Source: Bradyrhizobium arachidis
GTDB taxonomy: Bacteria > Pseudomonadota > Alphaproteobacteria > Rhizobiales > Xanthobacteraceae
Length of the DNA: 64,000 bases
Reading direction: 5' to 3'
Assembly: GCF_024758505.1 (NCBI RefSeq)
Contig: NZ_CP077970.1
Coordinates: 3,720,001 to 3,784,000 of the forward strand
Shown: positions 25,515-35,905 of the stretch, piece after piece
Layout of the letters: each line of letters opens with the position of its first letter
Position numbering within the stretch: the first letter of the stretch is position 1
Notes under the pieces: generated by a model
Seen by the model: only the letters and a program-made list of their open reading frames with translations
Database searches by the model: none
What the model was told of the DNA's origin: nothing
Position numbers and translations under genes: made by a program

Positions 25515-26470
25515 ATGCGGAAACTGACGATTTCGACGGCGGAGCTTCCCGCGCAGCTCGATGATCAGGCGCGCTTCAGATTTTGGCACGAAAGCTTTTG
25601 CGAGTGGGTCGTCCGCTGTGACATGAAGCGGCTGTCCGACGAACCCTTTGCCATGGAATGGACGTTCAACGAATTGAACGAGGTGAGGTTCGGTCGGGTA
25701 TGCGGCGCGTCTCGCTCAACCTCGGTCATGCCGCAGCATATTTCCTCGACAACGCCTGACATGCTCGCCCTGGGCTTCAACCTTGGCGCTTCGGCGAGTT
25801 GGTTCTCCCAGCGGGGGGAGTTGACCCGGGCGAGCGGGCAGCCGCACCTCTATAGTTTGACCGAGGCCTATCGCTCCGCAGGCGCAACCGACGCCCTCAG
25901 CGTGGCGATGCCGCGACGCGCGCTGCAGGCGCTGGTCCCCGATCCCGAATCGCTGTTGTCGGCGCCGCTCGACGGCAGCTTGCCGGCGATGCGGCAGCTG
26001 CGGCGCTATCTCTGCATGATGAACGAGCCGGGCAGCATCAGCGTCTCATCGATCACGTCGAAACCACGATTCTGGATCTCGCCGCGCTCGCGCTTGGGGC
26101 GCAACGCGACGTCGCGGAGCTTGCAAGCATGCGTGGCTTGCGCGCCGCCCGGCATGCCGAGATCGTCCGCGTGATCGGCAAGGGATTTTGCGACCCGGCG
26201 TTCTCGGTGCAACGTGTTGCGATCGCGACAGGCCTGTCGCCGAGCTACATCCAGAAGATATTGCACCAGACGGGCCAAAGCTTCACCGAGCGGGTGCTCG
26301 AGCTGCGGCTTGGCAAGGCCCGCCGCATGCTGGTCAATCGCAGCAATGACAGCCTCAGGATCGGCGAGATCGCGCTCGCCTGCGGTTTCAACGACATCTC
26401 CTACTTCAACCGGAGCTTTCGCCGCCGGTTCGGCGCGGCCCCCAACGAATGCCGCGGCAACGCGCATTGA
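25515..26470 (+). pseudogene. AraC-family regulator paralogue, frameshifted
   Basis: The N-terminal part (MRKLTISTAELPAQLDDQARFRFWHESF) reads in one frame to about 26036. The rest continues in another frame: HQRLIDHVETTILDLAALALGAQRDVAELASMRGLRAARHAEIVRVIGKGF, then an intact HTH with FSVQRVAIATGLSPSYIQKILHQ and IALACGFNDISYFNRSFRRRFGAAPNE. Aligned to the neighbour, the junction lacks about 10 bases (EPDLATADQ versus EPGS/HQ), which is not a homopolymer, so a genuine small deletion is likelier than a base-calling error. The first frame runs on to a stop at 26174. An ATG at 26129 could still give a 113-residue DNA-binding fragment. Confidence 0.75.
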
Positions 26471-26583
26471 ACGCAGGTCGAGCGACCCGCGACCAAGATG
26501 GCGAGGCCGGCGGGGATTGCGTGCGCGGCGCCGCGCGGTAATCTCGACGCCGACGACGAGACAAGCTTGGGCAGGGCAGGTGC

Positions 26584-27330
26584 ATGACCGCTCTTCAGGA
26601 CGCCGTAAAACCTTCGCCGCGGTCCAGGGAATGGAAGGCGGTCGTCATCCTGATCCTGCTGATCCCCGTGCTGTGGTCGCCGCCGTTCCTGGTTCGCTTC
26701 TTTCTGTACCAGCCCTTTAGTATCCCCTCGAGCTCGATGGTGCCGACGCTCTTGATCGGCGACGATGTGTTCGCCGCAAAGTATGCCTATGGCTACAGCC
26801 GCTACTCGTTTCCGGGATGGCTGCCGGCGTTTTCAGGGCGCGTCTTCGGATCGGAGCCCCTGCGCGGCGACGTGATCGTTTTCCGCCTGCCGAGCGACAC
26901 CAAGGTCGACTACGTCAAGCGCGTGGTGGGCCTGCCGAACGATCGCATCCAGATCAAGCAGGGCCAGCTCTTCATCAACGACAAGCCCGTGACGCGGCAG
27001 CGCCTGAAGGACGGCGTGGAGGACTATGCCTGCGGAATCGAGCCGGGCACCAAGGCGAAGCGCTGGTGGGAGACGCTGCCAAACGGCGCGAGCTACGAGA
27101 TCCTCGATTGCATCGACAACGCCTACTACGACAATACGAATGTCTACACCGTGCCGCCGGGCCATGTCTTCGTGCTCGGCGACAACAGGGACAACTCGAC
27201 CGACAGCCGCGTGCTAACGACCGTGGGCTACGTGCCGATGGAGAACATCGTCGGAAAGGTGACGCGGATCTACCTCTCCATCGGCACTGACGACATCCGG
27301 CCCGAGCGGATCTGGATGAAGGTGAAATAG
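26584..27330 (+). CDS. lepB: Signal peptidase I
   Basis: 248 residues. Seen: one N-terminal membrane helix (~17-40, VVILILLIPVLWSPPFLVRFFL), box B with catalytic Ser51 (SIPSSSMVPTL), GDVIVFRLP, catalytic Lys112 in DYVKRVVGLPNDRIQI, and the box E motif GDNRDNSTDSR. The Ser/Lys dyad enzyme cleaves signal peptides on the outer face of the inner membrane. The cis context (AraC genes, repeats) is not the usual lepA/rnc neighbourhood, so this may be an additional lepB paralogue (inference). Confidence 0.93.
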   Translation: MTALQDAVKPSPRSREWKAVVILILLIPVLWSPPFLVRFFLYQPFSIPSSSMVPTLLIGDDVFAAKYAYGYSRYSFPGWLPAFSGRVFGSEPLRGDVIVFRLPSDTKVDYVKRVVGLPNDRIQIKQGQLFINDKPVTRQRLKDGVEDYACGIEPGTKAKRWWETLPNGASYEILDCIDNAYYDNTNVYTVPPGHVFVLGDNRDNSTDSRVLTTVGYVPMENIVGKVTRIYLSIGTDDIRPERIWMKVK

Positions 27331-27348
27331 GGTAAGACCATCTTCCCT

Positions 27349-27746
27349 CGTCATTCCGGGGCGCGACGAAGTCGCGAGCCCGGAATCCATCCCGCCCAAC
27401 GCTCAGCTCACGATTTGCGGATACAAATCAATCCACTGCGGATTTTCTTCTTCGATGAGCCGAATCTTCTAATCCCTGCGCCATTTCTTCAATTCCTTCT
27501 CGCGCTCGATGGCGGTCACGGGGTCGTCGTAGATCTCGAACCAGACCAATCTGTCGACAGAGTATCTCTTACTGAAGCCAGCGGCGGCTTTGGTCTTGTG
27601 CTCATGAATGCGACGGACAATGTCGTTCGTAACGCCGAGATACAGCGTCCCGTATTTCTTGCTCGCGAGAAGATAGACGTAATACGCCATGAGTCCGCGG
27701 AGGAATGGATTCCGGGCTCGGCGCTACGCGCCGCCCCGGAATGACG
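27349..27746. mobile_element. Split family-A palindrome carrying a GIY-YIG nuclease gene
   Basis: Outer ends CGTCATTCCGGGGCG (27349) and CGCCCCGGAATGACG (ending 27746) are perfect inverted repeats. Inner boundaries ...CCCGGAATCCAT (to 27390) and ATGGATTCCGGG... (from 27706) are inverted too. Each end folds as its own hairpin. The same two half-sites occur back to back, with no insert, in the ~80-bp copies at 31332, 36314 and 37278. So this looks like the long form of that repeat with a nuclease gene at its midpoint. Mobility is inferred; target duplications are not evident. Confidence 0.6.
27469..27690 (-). CDS. Single-domain GIY-YIG endonuclease family protein
   Basis: 73 residues, essentially only the catalytic domain. 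Seen: YYVYLLASKKYGTLYLGVTND (the GIY..YIG pair reads VYL..LYLG), the Arg in DIVRRIHEHK and the metal-binding Glu in AIEREKELKKW. This is the UPF0213/YhbQ-like size class. It fills most of the interior of a split interspersed repeat (27349-27746), with ends facing outward. Known: such small nucleases are common and multicopy in rhizobia. Inference: it may nick or move the repeat, in the manner of RAYT transposases with REP sequences. Confidence 0.82.
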   Translation of the reverse strand: MAYYVYLLASKKYGTLYLGVTNDIVRRIHEHKTKAAAGFSKRYSVDRLVWFEIYDDPVTAIEREKELKKWRRD

Positions 27747-27774
27747 AGTGGATATTACCTCTGATTGCAGGGTG

Positions 27775-27808
27775 ACAAAACAAAAACCCCGGCATCGCTG
27801 CCGGGGTT
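27775..27808 (-). terminator. Intrinsic terminator of groESL
   Basis: On the minus strand a 10-bp stem AACCCCGGCA/TGCCGGGGTT with a 4-base loop is followed by TTTTGTTTTG. It starts 35 bases after the groEL stop codon. Confidence 0.9.
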
Positions 27809-27842
27809 CTGCATTTCGTGGTTCGCGTGAAGCGGTCGGACC

Positions 27843-29513
<1,671 letters not shown>

Positions 29514-29582
29514 TCACCCTTGCTCACCTTTGGCGAGGCGCCCGGCAGGCGCTCCTCAGGGGTGAGCGGTGCGAGCGTTGGA

Positions 29583-29897
29583 TTAGGCGGCTTTCTTCTT
29601 GGAAGCGGGGACGTCGAGCACGCCCATGATGTCGCTTTCCTTCATGATCAAGAGGTCGACGTTGTCGATCTTGACTTCGGTGCCGGACCACTTGCCGAAC
29701 AGCACGCGGTCACCGACCTTCAGATCGATCGGGATCAGCTTGCCGGCTTCGTCGCGGCCACCGGGGCCGACGGCGACGACTTCGCCCTGGGAGGGCTTTT
29801 CCTTGGCAGTGTCGGGAATGATGATGCCGCCAGCGGTCTTCTCTTCTGCGTCGATGCGCTTGACCACGACGCGGTCGTGAAGCGGACGGAATTTCAT
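29583..29897 (-). CDS. groES: Co-chaperonin GroES (10 kDa)
   Basis: 104 residues starting [35 protein letters not shown], with the mobile-loop region (~17-35), [17 protein letters not shown] and [13 protein letters not shown]. The sequence continues past the usual end with a short VPASKKKAA tail. The ribosome site AGGAGG precedes the ATG. It caps the GroEL ring. First gene of the operon, behind the CIRCE operator. Confidence 0.98.
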   Translation of the reverse strand: MKFRPLHDRVVVKRIDAEEKTAGGIIIPDTAKEKPSQGEVVAVGPGGRDEAGKLIPIDLKVGDRVLFGKWSGTEVKIDNVDLLIMKESDIMGVLDVPASKKKAA

Positions 29898-29941
29898 GCA
29901 GTCCTCCTAACCATTTGCACGAGATGGAGATTTTTGGGGTG

Positions 29942-29968
29942 TTAGCAATCGATGCCCGCGAGTGCTAG
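29942..29968 (-). promoter_or_regulatory. CIRCE operator (HrcA site)
   Basis: TTAGCAATC-N9-GAGTGCTAG matches the CIRCE consensus TTAGCACTC-N9-GAGTGCTAA with one mismatch in each arm and the exact 9-base spacer. It lies in the groES leader, 44 bases before the start codon, just after the predicted -10. HrcA repression relieved by heat is the expected control. Confidence 0.9.
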
Positions 29969-29982
29969 CGCGGGCGAGACTG

Positions 29983-30011
29983 AAATAGGACAGGATTTTT
30001 GCGGGAGCAAG
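29983..30011 (-). promoter_or_regulatory. RpoH (sigma-32) type promoter of groESL
   Basis: On the minus strand CTTG (30008-30011) and CCTATTT (29983-29989) are separated by 18 bases, matching the alphaproteobacterial heat-shock consensus CTTG-N17/18-CYTATNT. The transcript would start a few bases before CIRCE, placing the operator over the initiation region. The stretch from here to the usg gene (30012-30287) shows no gene. Confidence 0.7.
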
Positions 30012-30287
30012 GGCTTCTAGCAGAAAAATCAGCACTCTGAAGGGCCGCCTGCCAGAAATGTTTACCATCGTTAATGGGCGGGAATGAGCCGCCGGGACCG
30101 TATTAGCACGGAGCGGGTTCTGCTGCTAACGCATTGAATTTCAACAGCTTGTTAAACTTTTGGGCTTGAGATGAATTGTCAGTTTGCGTCACATTTCTCT
30201 TATGTGAGCGCATCTCCACCGGGTGGCTCGTAAGCAGCGTACCGGATCAAGCCACCCCCTGAATGCGCTCCTGCAAAGGAGGTTGGC

Positions 30288-30575
30288 ATGGGACTGCGGG
30301 TTGGGGGCGTTTCCGACGATTTCCGGAAACAGATGCTGGGTTACGGGCTGACGACGGCGCAGATCCTGTATCGGATGCCGGATCACCCCGCGCTGCTCCA
30401 GACTTATGTCTGGCAGAACTACGATCTCTTCCCGAAATTCCCGGCGCTGACCGATTTCCTCGCCTTCTGGCAGCAGAAGCTCGACGGTCCGCTGTTCTCG
30501 GTGACGGTGGCGCATTCCAAGCTGATCAAGCCCGCCGAGCTGCGCGCGGTCGACGGTGTGTTCAGGCTGCATTGA
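30288..30575 (+). CDS. usg: Usg family protein
   Basis: 95 residues with a strong AAGGAGG site. Seen: DDFRKQMLGYGLTTAQILYRMPDHPALLQTYVWQNYDLFPKFPALTDFLAFWQQKLDGPL, the conserved pattern of Usg proteins, named for an ORF near trp genes in some alphaproteobacteria. Function not established; here no trp gene is close. Single gene, followed 6 bases later by a long palindromic repeat that may act as its terminator. Confidence 0.85.
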   Translation: MGLRVGGVSDDFRKQMLGYGLTTAQILYRMPDHPALLQTYVWQNYDLFPKFPALTDFLAFWQQKLDGPLFSVTVAHSKLIKPAELRAVDGVFRLH

Positions 30576-30581
30576 GGAAGT

Positions 30582-30693
30582 GTAGGGTGGGTTAGCCTCG
30601 CGGCTGCGCGAAGCGCAGTCCGCTGGCGTAACCCACCGCTTCTCGCGCAGCGACGGAAGTGGTGGGTTACGCCTTCGGCTAACCCACCCTACG
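30582..30693. repeat. Family C interspersed palindrome, copy 1
   Basis: Ends GTAGGGTGGGTTAGCC and GGCTAACCCACCCTAC are inverted repeats, and an inner pair GGCGTAACCCACC / GGTGGGTTACGCC is inverted as well. A second, longer copy is at 45698. Intergenic, between usg and the cupin gene. Confidence 0.85.
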
Positions 30694-30747
30694 ATTCCAG
30701 AAATTTGTGTTAGCCTCCCTCCAGAACAAGAACGGGAGGCACGAGCC

Positions 30748-31326
30748 ATGGCCAGGAAGACCAACAAGACCAAAAAGCCGACATCGCGCAGCGCAGCTCA
30801 ATCCGCAGTAAAGAAGAAGTGGAGCGGCAGCAAGGCCGCCGCCCGGCCATCGGCACGCAAGACGCCGTCAGCCCGCAAGGCCGTGAAGTCGAAGGCACGC
30901 ACGACAGCCGCCAAATCCTCCGTCAAAAAACCTGCGCGTCCGAAGCAGCGCATCGCCGTCAGCCATCATCGCGAAGAGGATTTCAAGGCGGACGGTCTGC
31001 GCGCCTACGCGCAATATCGCGACCTCGGCATATCAGATGCGACCCACGGCCTCGCGCAAGCGCACGTCATCCGGCTGCAGGGTCCCTGCAACCCGGACGA
31101 GGTCTCAAAGCTTCACTATCACGACGTCGAATTCCAGATGGTCTATGTGCTCAAGGGCTGGGTGAAGACCTACATGGACGGGCAGGGCGAGACGCTGATG
31201 AAGCAAGGCAGCGCCTGGACCCAGCCGCCGAAGATCAAGCACATGATTTTGGACTATTCCGACGACGTCGAACTGCTGGAGGTCATCTTGCCGGCGGAGT
31301 TCAAGACGGTGGAGTTGAAGGCGTAG
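30748..31326 (+). CDS. Cupin-domain protein with a Lys/Ala-rich N-terminal tail
   Basis: 192 residues. Seen: residues 1-72 are extremely basic (Lys/Ala/Ser/Arg repeats, histone-H1-like), followed by a single cupin barrel (~90-190) with KLHYHDVEFQMVYVLKGWVKTYMDGQGETLMKQGSAWTQPPKIKHMILDYSDDVELLEV. The His pair in HYH, the Glu in VEFQM and His in IKHM are the likely metal ligands. The cupin substrate is unknown. The tail could bind nucleic acid or polyphosphate (inference). Confidence 0.82.
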   Translation: MARKTNKTKKPTSRSAAQSAVKKKWSGSKAAARPSARKTPSARKAVKSKARTTAAKSSVKKPARPKQRIAVSHHREEDFKADGLRAYAQYRDLGISDATHGLAQAHVIRLQGPCNPDEVSKLHYHDVEFQMVYVLKGWVKTYMDGQGETLMKQGSAWTQPPKIKHMILDYSDDVELLEVILPAEFKTVELKA

Positions 31327-31331
31327 TGATC

Positions 31332-31411
31332 CGTCGTTCCGGGGCGCGCGCAGCGCGAACCCGGAACCTCGAGATTCCGGGTTCGGTGCTGCGCACCGCC
31401 CCGGAATGACG
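31332..31411. repeat. Family A interspersed palindrome, copy 2 (short form)
   Basis: Two hairpins back to back: CGTCGTTCCGGGGCG...GAACCCGGAA and TTCCGGGTTCGG...CGCCCCGGAATGACG, joined by a CTCGAGA-like centre (CCTCGAGA). It lies between the convergent stops of the cupin gene and the nucleoside transporter gene, so it may serve as a shared terminator. Confidence 0.85.
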
Positions 31412-31419
31412 AACGGGAA

Positions 31420-32670
31420 TTACGTCAACACCCCCACGATCGCCCCCATCAGACACGTCGTCAGCGTGCCCGATACGATCGACTTCAGCCCGAGCGCGTT
31501 GATCTCGTCGCGCCGCTCCGGCGCCATCACGCCCAGGCCGCCGATCATGATGCCGAGGCTGGCAAAATTGGCGAACCCGCACATCGCATAGAGCATGATC
31601 AGCCGCGAGCGGGCATCGAGCGCGTCGGGCGGGAGTTTTGACAGATCGACATAGGCAATCAGCTCATTGAGCACGGTCTTGGTGCCCATCAGGCTGCCGG
31701 CGGTGATGGCCTGGTCCCAGGGCAGGCCCATCAGCCAGCACACCGGTGCCATCACCAGACCGAGGAGCCTTTGCAACGAGATCGCGGCACCGCCGACATT
31801 GGGCAAGAGGGCGAGCACGGCATTGACGAGATAGACCAGCGCGACCAGCACCAGCAGCATGGCGACGATGTTGAGCAGCAGTTCGAGCCCTGCGGAAGTG
31901 CCCTTCACGATGGCGTCCATCGTGCTCGAGGCATGCATCTCGGGGTCGCCCAGCGTCCCCCCGGTCAGCTTGTCGCTGGTTTCGGGCACCATGATCAGGC
32001 TGACGAGGATCGCGGCCGGCGCGCCTAGCACGGAGGCGATGACGAAATGCGCGGCCGCGTCGGGTATCAGCGGTGCCAGGAACGTCGCATAGAGCACCAG
32101 CACGGTGCCGGCGATCCCGGCCATGCCGCCGGTCATCACCAGGAACAATTCGCTGCGCGTCATCTGCGCAAGGTAGGGCCGCACGAACAGCGGCGCTTCG
32201 ACCATGCCGAGGAAGATGTTGGCGGCGGTCGACAAGCCCACCGCGCCGCCGACGCCGAGCGTGCGCTCGAGCAGCCAGGCCATGCCGCGCACGATCGGCG
32301 GCAGCACGCGCCAGTAGAACAGCAGCGTCGTCAGCACGCTCATGACCAGCACGATCGGCAGCGCCTGGAAGGCGAGGATGAAATCCGCGCCGGGCACCTT
32401 CAGCTCGAAGGGCAGGGCGCCGCCGCCGACATAGCCGAACACGAAGGCGCTTCCTGCGCGCGAGGCTGACGAGATCGCGCCAACCGCGTCGTTGATCGCG
32501 CCAAAAGCATGCGCGACGACGGGCAGCTTGAGCAGGATGACGGCCGTAGCGAACGTCGAAACAAGCCCGATCGCCGCCTGCCGCAGCGAGACCGCACGGC
32601 GGTTCTCCGCGAGCGCCCAGGCGATCAGCAGCAATGCGAAAATGCCGAGTGCCGATTGCAATCGCAGCAT
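31420..32670 (-). CDS. Concentrative nucleoside transporter (CNT/NupC family)
   Basis: 416 residues from Met 32670 (GGGGA before it), with an upstream open extension lacking family sequence. Seen: about ten hydrophobic helices; the nucleoside-recognition/Gate domain signatures GMVEAPLFVRPYLAQMTRSELFLVMTGGMAGIAGTVL and the C-terminal SLMGTKTVLNELIAYVDL and CGFANFASLGIMIGGLGVMAPERR. Ion-coupled uptake of nucleosides across the inner membrane. Single gene. Confidence 0.92.
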   Translation of the reverse strand: MLRLQSALGIFALLLIAWALAENRRAVSLRQAAIGLVSTFATAVILLKLPVVAHAFGAINDAVGAISSASRAGSAFVFGYVGGGALPFELKVPGADFILAFQALPIVLVMSVLTTLLFYWRVLPPIVRGMAWLLERTLGVGGAVGLSTAANIFLGMVEAPLFVRPYLAQMTRSELFLVMTGGMAGIAGTVLVLYATFLAPLIPDAAAHFVIASVLGAPAAILVSLIMVPETSDKLTGGTLGDPEMHASSTMDAIVKGTSAGLELLLNIVAMLLVLVALVYLVNAVLALLPNVGGAAISLQRLLGLVMAPVCWLMGLPWDQAITAGSLMGTKTVLNELIAYVDLSKLPPDALDARSRLIMLYAMCGFANFASLGIMIGGLGVMAPERRDEINALGLKSIVSGTLTTCLMGAIVGVLT

Positions 32671-32837
32671 GATGTCCCCAATCCCCTGGTGATTATGGCA
32701 GTTAGCGCATTGCAAAGGCAATGCCGCGCGGCTGGCGGCTCGCCCCCTTGTTGACAAGCGGGCCCGGCTCAGCCACGCGGTGGATTCATCCCCTTTCGGG
32801 CCGCACCAGGCCCCCAAGCAACAGCCAAGAGCAGTCG

Positions 32838-34055
32838 ATGTCCGCGAAACCGCCGGTCAGCGCTGGCGCACTCCTCAAGCACCGGGCGTTCCTGTTCTTC
32901 CTGCTCTCGCGCAGCCTGTCGCGCTTTTCCAGCCAGATCGCGGCGGTCGCGATCGGCTGGCAGATCTACGACCTCACCGGCAGCGCTTTTGCGCTCGGCA
33001 TGGTCGGCCTCGTGCAGTTCCTGCCCACAGCGCTCCTGGTGTTCGTCGCCGGCCACGCCGCAGACCGCTACGAGCGCAAGCGCGTGGTCCAGCTCTGCCA
33101 ATTGGCGGAAGCGGCCACCGCGCTCTACCTCGCGGTCAGCACCTATTACGGCGCGGTCGGCGAGGTGCAGATCTTTGTCGCGACCTTCGTGCTCGGCATT
33201 GCCGGTGCGTTCGAAAGCCCGACCACCGCGGCGCTGTTGCCCCTGATCGCGCCGGAGGGGTCGCTGCAGCGCGCAACCGCGGTCTCCAGTGGCGCGGCGC
33301 AGATCGCAACCATTACGGGGCCGGCGCTCGGCGGCTTTGCCTACGCGATCGCGCCGCACATCGCCTATGGCATCATGGTGCTGTTCTGGATCCTCGGCAT
33401 GATCTTTACCGGCGTGATCCGGCCGCGGCCGCAGGCGATCCCCAAGGCTGATGACGACGACATCTATGCCGGCGTTCGCTTCATCCGCTCCAATCCGGCG
33501 ATCCTCGGCACCATCTCGCTCGACCTGTTCGCGGTGCTGCTCGGCGGCGTCACGGCGCTGCTGCCGATCTATGCCCGCGATATCCTGCAGACCGGACCGA
33601 TGGGGCTCGGCGTGCTGCGCGCAGCGCCCGCGGTCGGCGCGCTCGTCATGACCATGGTGCTGGCGCGGCACGCGATCAATCGGCGCGTCGGCATGCGGAT
33701 GTTTCAGTCGGTGATCGTGTTCGGCATCGCGACGGTGGCCTTCGCGCTGTCGCACTGGATGTGGCTGTCCGTGGCCTCGCTCGCGATCCTCGGTGCTGCC
33801 GATACGATCAGCGTCGTGATCCGCTTCTCGCTGGTGCAGCTTGCCACCCCTGACGAGATGCGCGGCCGCGTCGGTGCCGTGAACTTCCTCTTCATCAACG
33901 CCTCCAACCAGCTCGGCCAGTTCGAGAGCGGGCTGACGGCCGCGCTGTTCGGCGCGATGCCGGCCGCGGTTCTCGGCGGCGTCGGCACCATCGCGGTGGC
34001 GTTGTTGTGGATGAAGCTGTTCCCGAGCCTGCGCAAGGTGGAGCGGCTGGAGTAG
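32838..34055 (+). CDS. MFS transporter, EntS-like exporter subgroup
   Basis: 405 residues from ATG 32838. Seen: 12 predicted membrane helices; the loop 2-3 motif GHAADRYERKRVVQL; FESPTTAALLPLIAPEGSLQRATAVSSGAAQIATITGPALGG in the first half; and RGRVGAVNFLFINASNQLGQFESG near the C-terminus, all typical of the MFS_3/EntS-type exporters. Substrate (siderophore, drug or metabolite) cannot be determined; no siderophore gene is near. Divergent from the nucleoside transporter. Confidence 0.88.
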   Translation: MSAKPPVSAGALLKHRAFLFFLLSRSLSRFSSQIAAVAIGWQIYDLTGSAFALGMVGLVQFLPTALLVFVAGHAADRYERKRVVQLCQLAEAATALYLAVSTYYGAVGEVQIFVATFVLGIAGAFESPTTAALLPLIAPEGSLQRATAVSSGAAQIATITGPALGGFAYAIAPHIAYGIMVLFWILGMIFTGVIRPRPQAIPKADDDDIYAGVRFIRSNPAILGTISLDLFAVLLGGVTALLPIYARDILQTGPMGLGVLRAAPAVGALVMTMVLARHAINRRVGMRMFQSVIVFGIATVAFALSHWMWLSVASLAILGAADTISVVIRFSLVQLATPDEMRGRVGAVNFLFINASNQLGQFESGLTAALFGAMPAAVLGGVGTIAVALLWMKLFPSLRKVERLE

Positions 34056-34072
34056 GGGCAGCGCTCTCTCCC

Positions 34073-34152
34073 CGTCATTGCGAGCGCAGCGAAGCAATCC
34101 AGAATCTTTCCGCGGAGACAGTCTGGATTGCTTCGCTGCGCTCGCAATGACG
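34073..34152. repeat. Family B interspersed palindrome, copy 1
   Basis: CGTCATTGCGAGCGCAGCGAAGCAATCCAG and its inverted partner (ending CTCGCAATGACG) flank a short centre with CCGCGGA. A second copy is at 43979. It lies between the convergent MFS and SDR genes. Confidence 0.88.
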
Positions 34153-34209
34153 ATTATGGAGGCAGTGTGGGCCTCTCCCCGCAAGCGGGGAGAGGGAGAG
34201 GAGAGAGCC

Positions 34210-34968
34210 TTAGCCCCGTCCAACGAACGGCATCTTCGTCGCCATGACCGTCATGAACAGCACGTTGGCGTCCAGCGGCAGGCCGGCCATGTAGGCCACG
34301 GCATCGCCGACGGCTTTTGCGTCCATGCGCGGCTCGTGCTTCATCGTGCCGTCGGGCTGCATCACGCCGGGACCGGCGACCATGCGGTCGGTCATCGGCG
34401 TCGCTGCGTTGCCGATGTCGACCTGGCCGACCGCGATGTCATAGGCACGGCCGTCGAGATTGCTCGCGCGGGTGAGGCCGGTGATGGCGTGCTTGGTCGA
34501 GGTGTAGGCCGCCGAGAACGGCCGCGGTGCATGTGCCGAGATCGAGCCGTTGTTGATGATGCGGCCGCCGCGCGGCGACTGGTCCTTCATGATGCGGAAG
34601 GCGTGCTGGGTGCACAGGAACGGGCCGGTGAGGTTGGTGTTCACCACCGCCTGCCACTGCTCGAGCGTGAGATCCTCGAAATTCACCGGCGGCGCGCCCA
34701 TGCCGGCGTTGTTGAACAGCACGTCCAGCCGGCCGTAGCTGTCCTTCACCTTGGCAAACAGCGCGGCGATCGAGTCGGCGTTGGTCATGTCGGCGGACAC
34801 GCAGAGGCTCTTTCCGGCCGGGCCGAGCTTTGCGGTCTCTTCCAGCTTGTCGAGCCGTCGTCCCGTGAGCACCACGGTGAAGCCGGCATCCATCAGCGCC
34901 AGCGCGGCCGCGCGCCCGACGCCCGTGCCGGCGCCCGTCACCACTGCGATCTTCTTTGCTTCGCTCAT
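34210..34968 (-). CDS. Short-chain dehydrogenase/reductase (Anbu-linked)
   Basis: 252 residues from Met 34968. Seen: Rossmann NAD(P) motif TGAGTGVG (~11-18), NNAGMG (~87), catalytic Ser in NGSISAHAP and YTSTK (Tyr/Lys), typical classical SDR. GRRLDK after strand 2 suggests NADPH preference. It lies 22 bases after the Anbu protease gene and is probably cotranscribed with it. The substrate is unknown, and whether the enzyme belongs to the Anbu system is open. Confidence 0.9.
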   Translation of the reverse strand: MSEAKKIAVVTGAGTGVGRAAALALMDAGFTVVLTGRRLDKLEETAKLGPAGKSLCVSADMTNADSIAALFAKVKDSYGRLDVLFNNAGMGAPPVNFEDLTLEQWQAVVNTNLTGPFLCTQHAFRIMKDQSPRGGRIINNGSISAHAPRPFSAAYTSTKHAITGLTRASNLDGRAYDIAVGQVDIGNAATPMTDRMVAGPGVMQPDGTMKHEPRMDAKAVGDAVAYMAGLPLDANVLFMTVMATKMPFVGRG

Positions 34969-34990
34969 CGTTTCCTGCCTTTTCTGTTTG

Positions 34991-35749
34991 TCAGGTTTTG
35001 GAGTCTTTTTCGTTCTTGTAGGGCGGCCGCGGGATATTCTGATGGGCCGCGCGCAGCGCCGCCGACCAGCGCGAACGCAGATCGTGGAAATAGGGCTCGC
35101 CCGCTTCGATGCGATGGTTGAGGTCGGCGTCGCAGACATCCGTGCGTGCGACCAGCACGTCGATCGGCAGGCCGACGCCGAGATTGGAGCGCATGGTCGA
35201 GTCCATCGAGATCAGGCTCGTCTTCAGCGCCTCATAGAGCTCGATGTCGTAATGCATGGCGCGGTCGAGCACGGGCTTGCCGTATTTGTGCTCGCCGATC
35301 TGCAAATAGGGCGTGTCGGTGGTGCATTCAATGAAGTTGCCGGCCGGATAGACCATGAACAGGCGCATCCGCGAGCCCTTGATCTGGCCGCCGAACAGGA
35401 AGGAGACGTCGAAATTGATGTCCTCGGCCTTCAGCGCCGCGCCCTCGGTCGAATGCACGGCACGGATGGCGCGGCCGATGCGCTGCGCTGCCTGAAACAT
35501 GGTCGGCGCGTTCATCAGCGTCTCGATCTCGCCGGTCTCCGGATCTTCGAGGCCCTCGGTCAGCGTCGACAGCACGGACTGGCTGATCGCGAGATTGCCG
35601 GCGCTGGCGATCGCCATGATGCGTTCGCCGGGTTTTGAGAAGATGTGCAGCTTGCGGAAGGTCGAGACGTTATCGAGGCCGGCATTGGTCCGGGTGTCGG
35701 CGATCATGACGAGGCCTTCCCGAACCAGGATTCCGCAGCAATAGGTCAT
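34991..35749 (-). CDS. Anbu / proteasome-type protease subunit
   Basis: 252 residues beginning [37 protein letters not shown]. Thr2 becomes the N-terminal nucleophile after Met removal, and Lys32 lies in the expected position. Asp18, the Ntn-hydrolase fold strands, [16 protein letters not shown] and [20 protein letters not shown] are typical of Anbu (bacterial proteasome homologue). Known: Anbu genes cluster with a transglutaminase-like protein, an alpha-E protein and a circularly permuted ATP-grasp enzyme, all of which are encoded upstream here (36417-39747). Role proposed to involve peptide ligation/cleavage; physiological substrate uncertain. Confidence 0.92.
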   Translation of the reverse strand: MTYCCGILVREGLVMIADTRTNAGLDNVSTFRKLHIFSKPGERIMAIASAGNLAISQSVLSTLTEGLEDPETGEIETLMNAPTMFQAAQRIGRAIRAVHSTEGAALKAEDINFDVSFLFGGQIKGSRMRLFMVYPAGNFIECTTDTPYLQIGEHKYGKPVLDRAMHYDIELYEALKTSLISMDSTMRSNLGVGLPIDVLVARTDVCDADLNHRIEAGEPYFHDLRSRWSAALRAAHQNIPRPPYKNEKDSKT

Positions 35750-35905
35750 TTCCAGTCCCCGAACGCACCATCTTGAACGCGGAAATTACTAGCCAATTTC
35801 ATCGGCGGCTCCAACCCCATTTCCCTGCGCGGCAGCCCTGAAACCTTTCCTTGGCGCGTGCCGTATCAAACGGCTAGAAATCGACCCTACGGAGGAGGGC
35901 GGGGA

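Noticed and set aside
32769..34223. 484-codon minus-strand frame opposite the MFS exporter
   Set aside because: Charged low-information sequence typical of antisense in GC-rich DNA; the plus-strand protein is a clear MFS.
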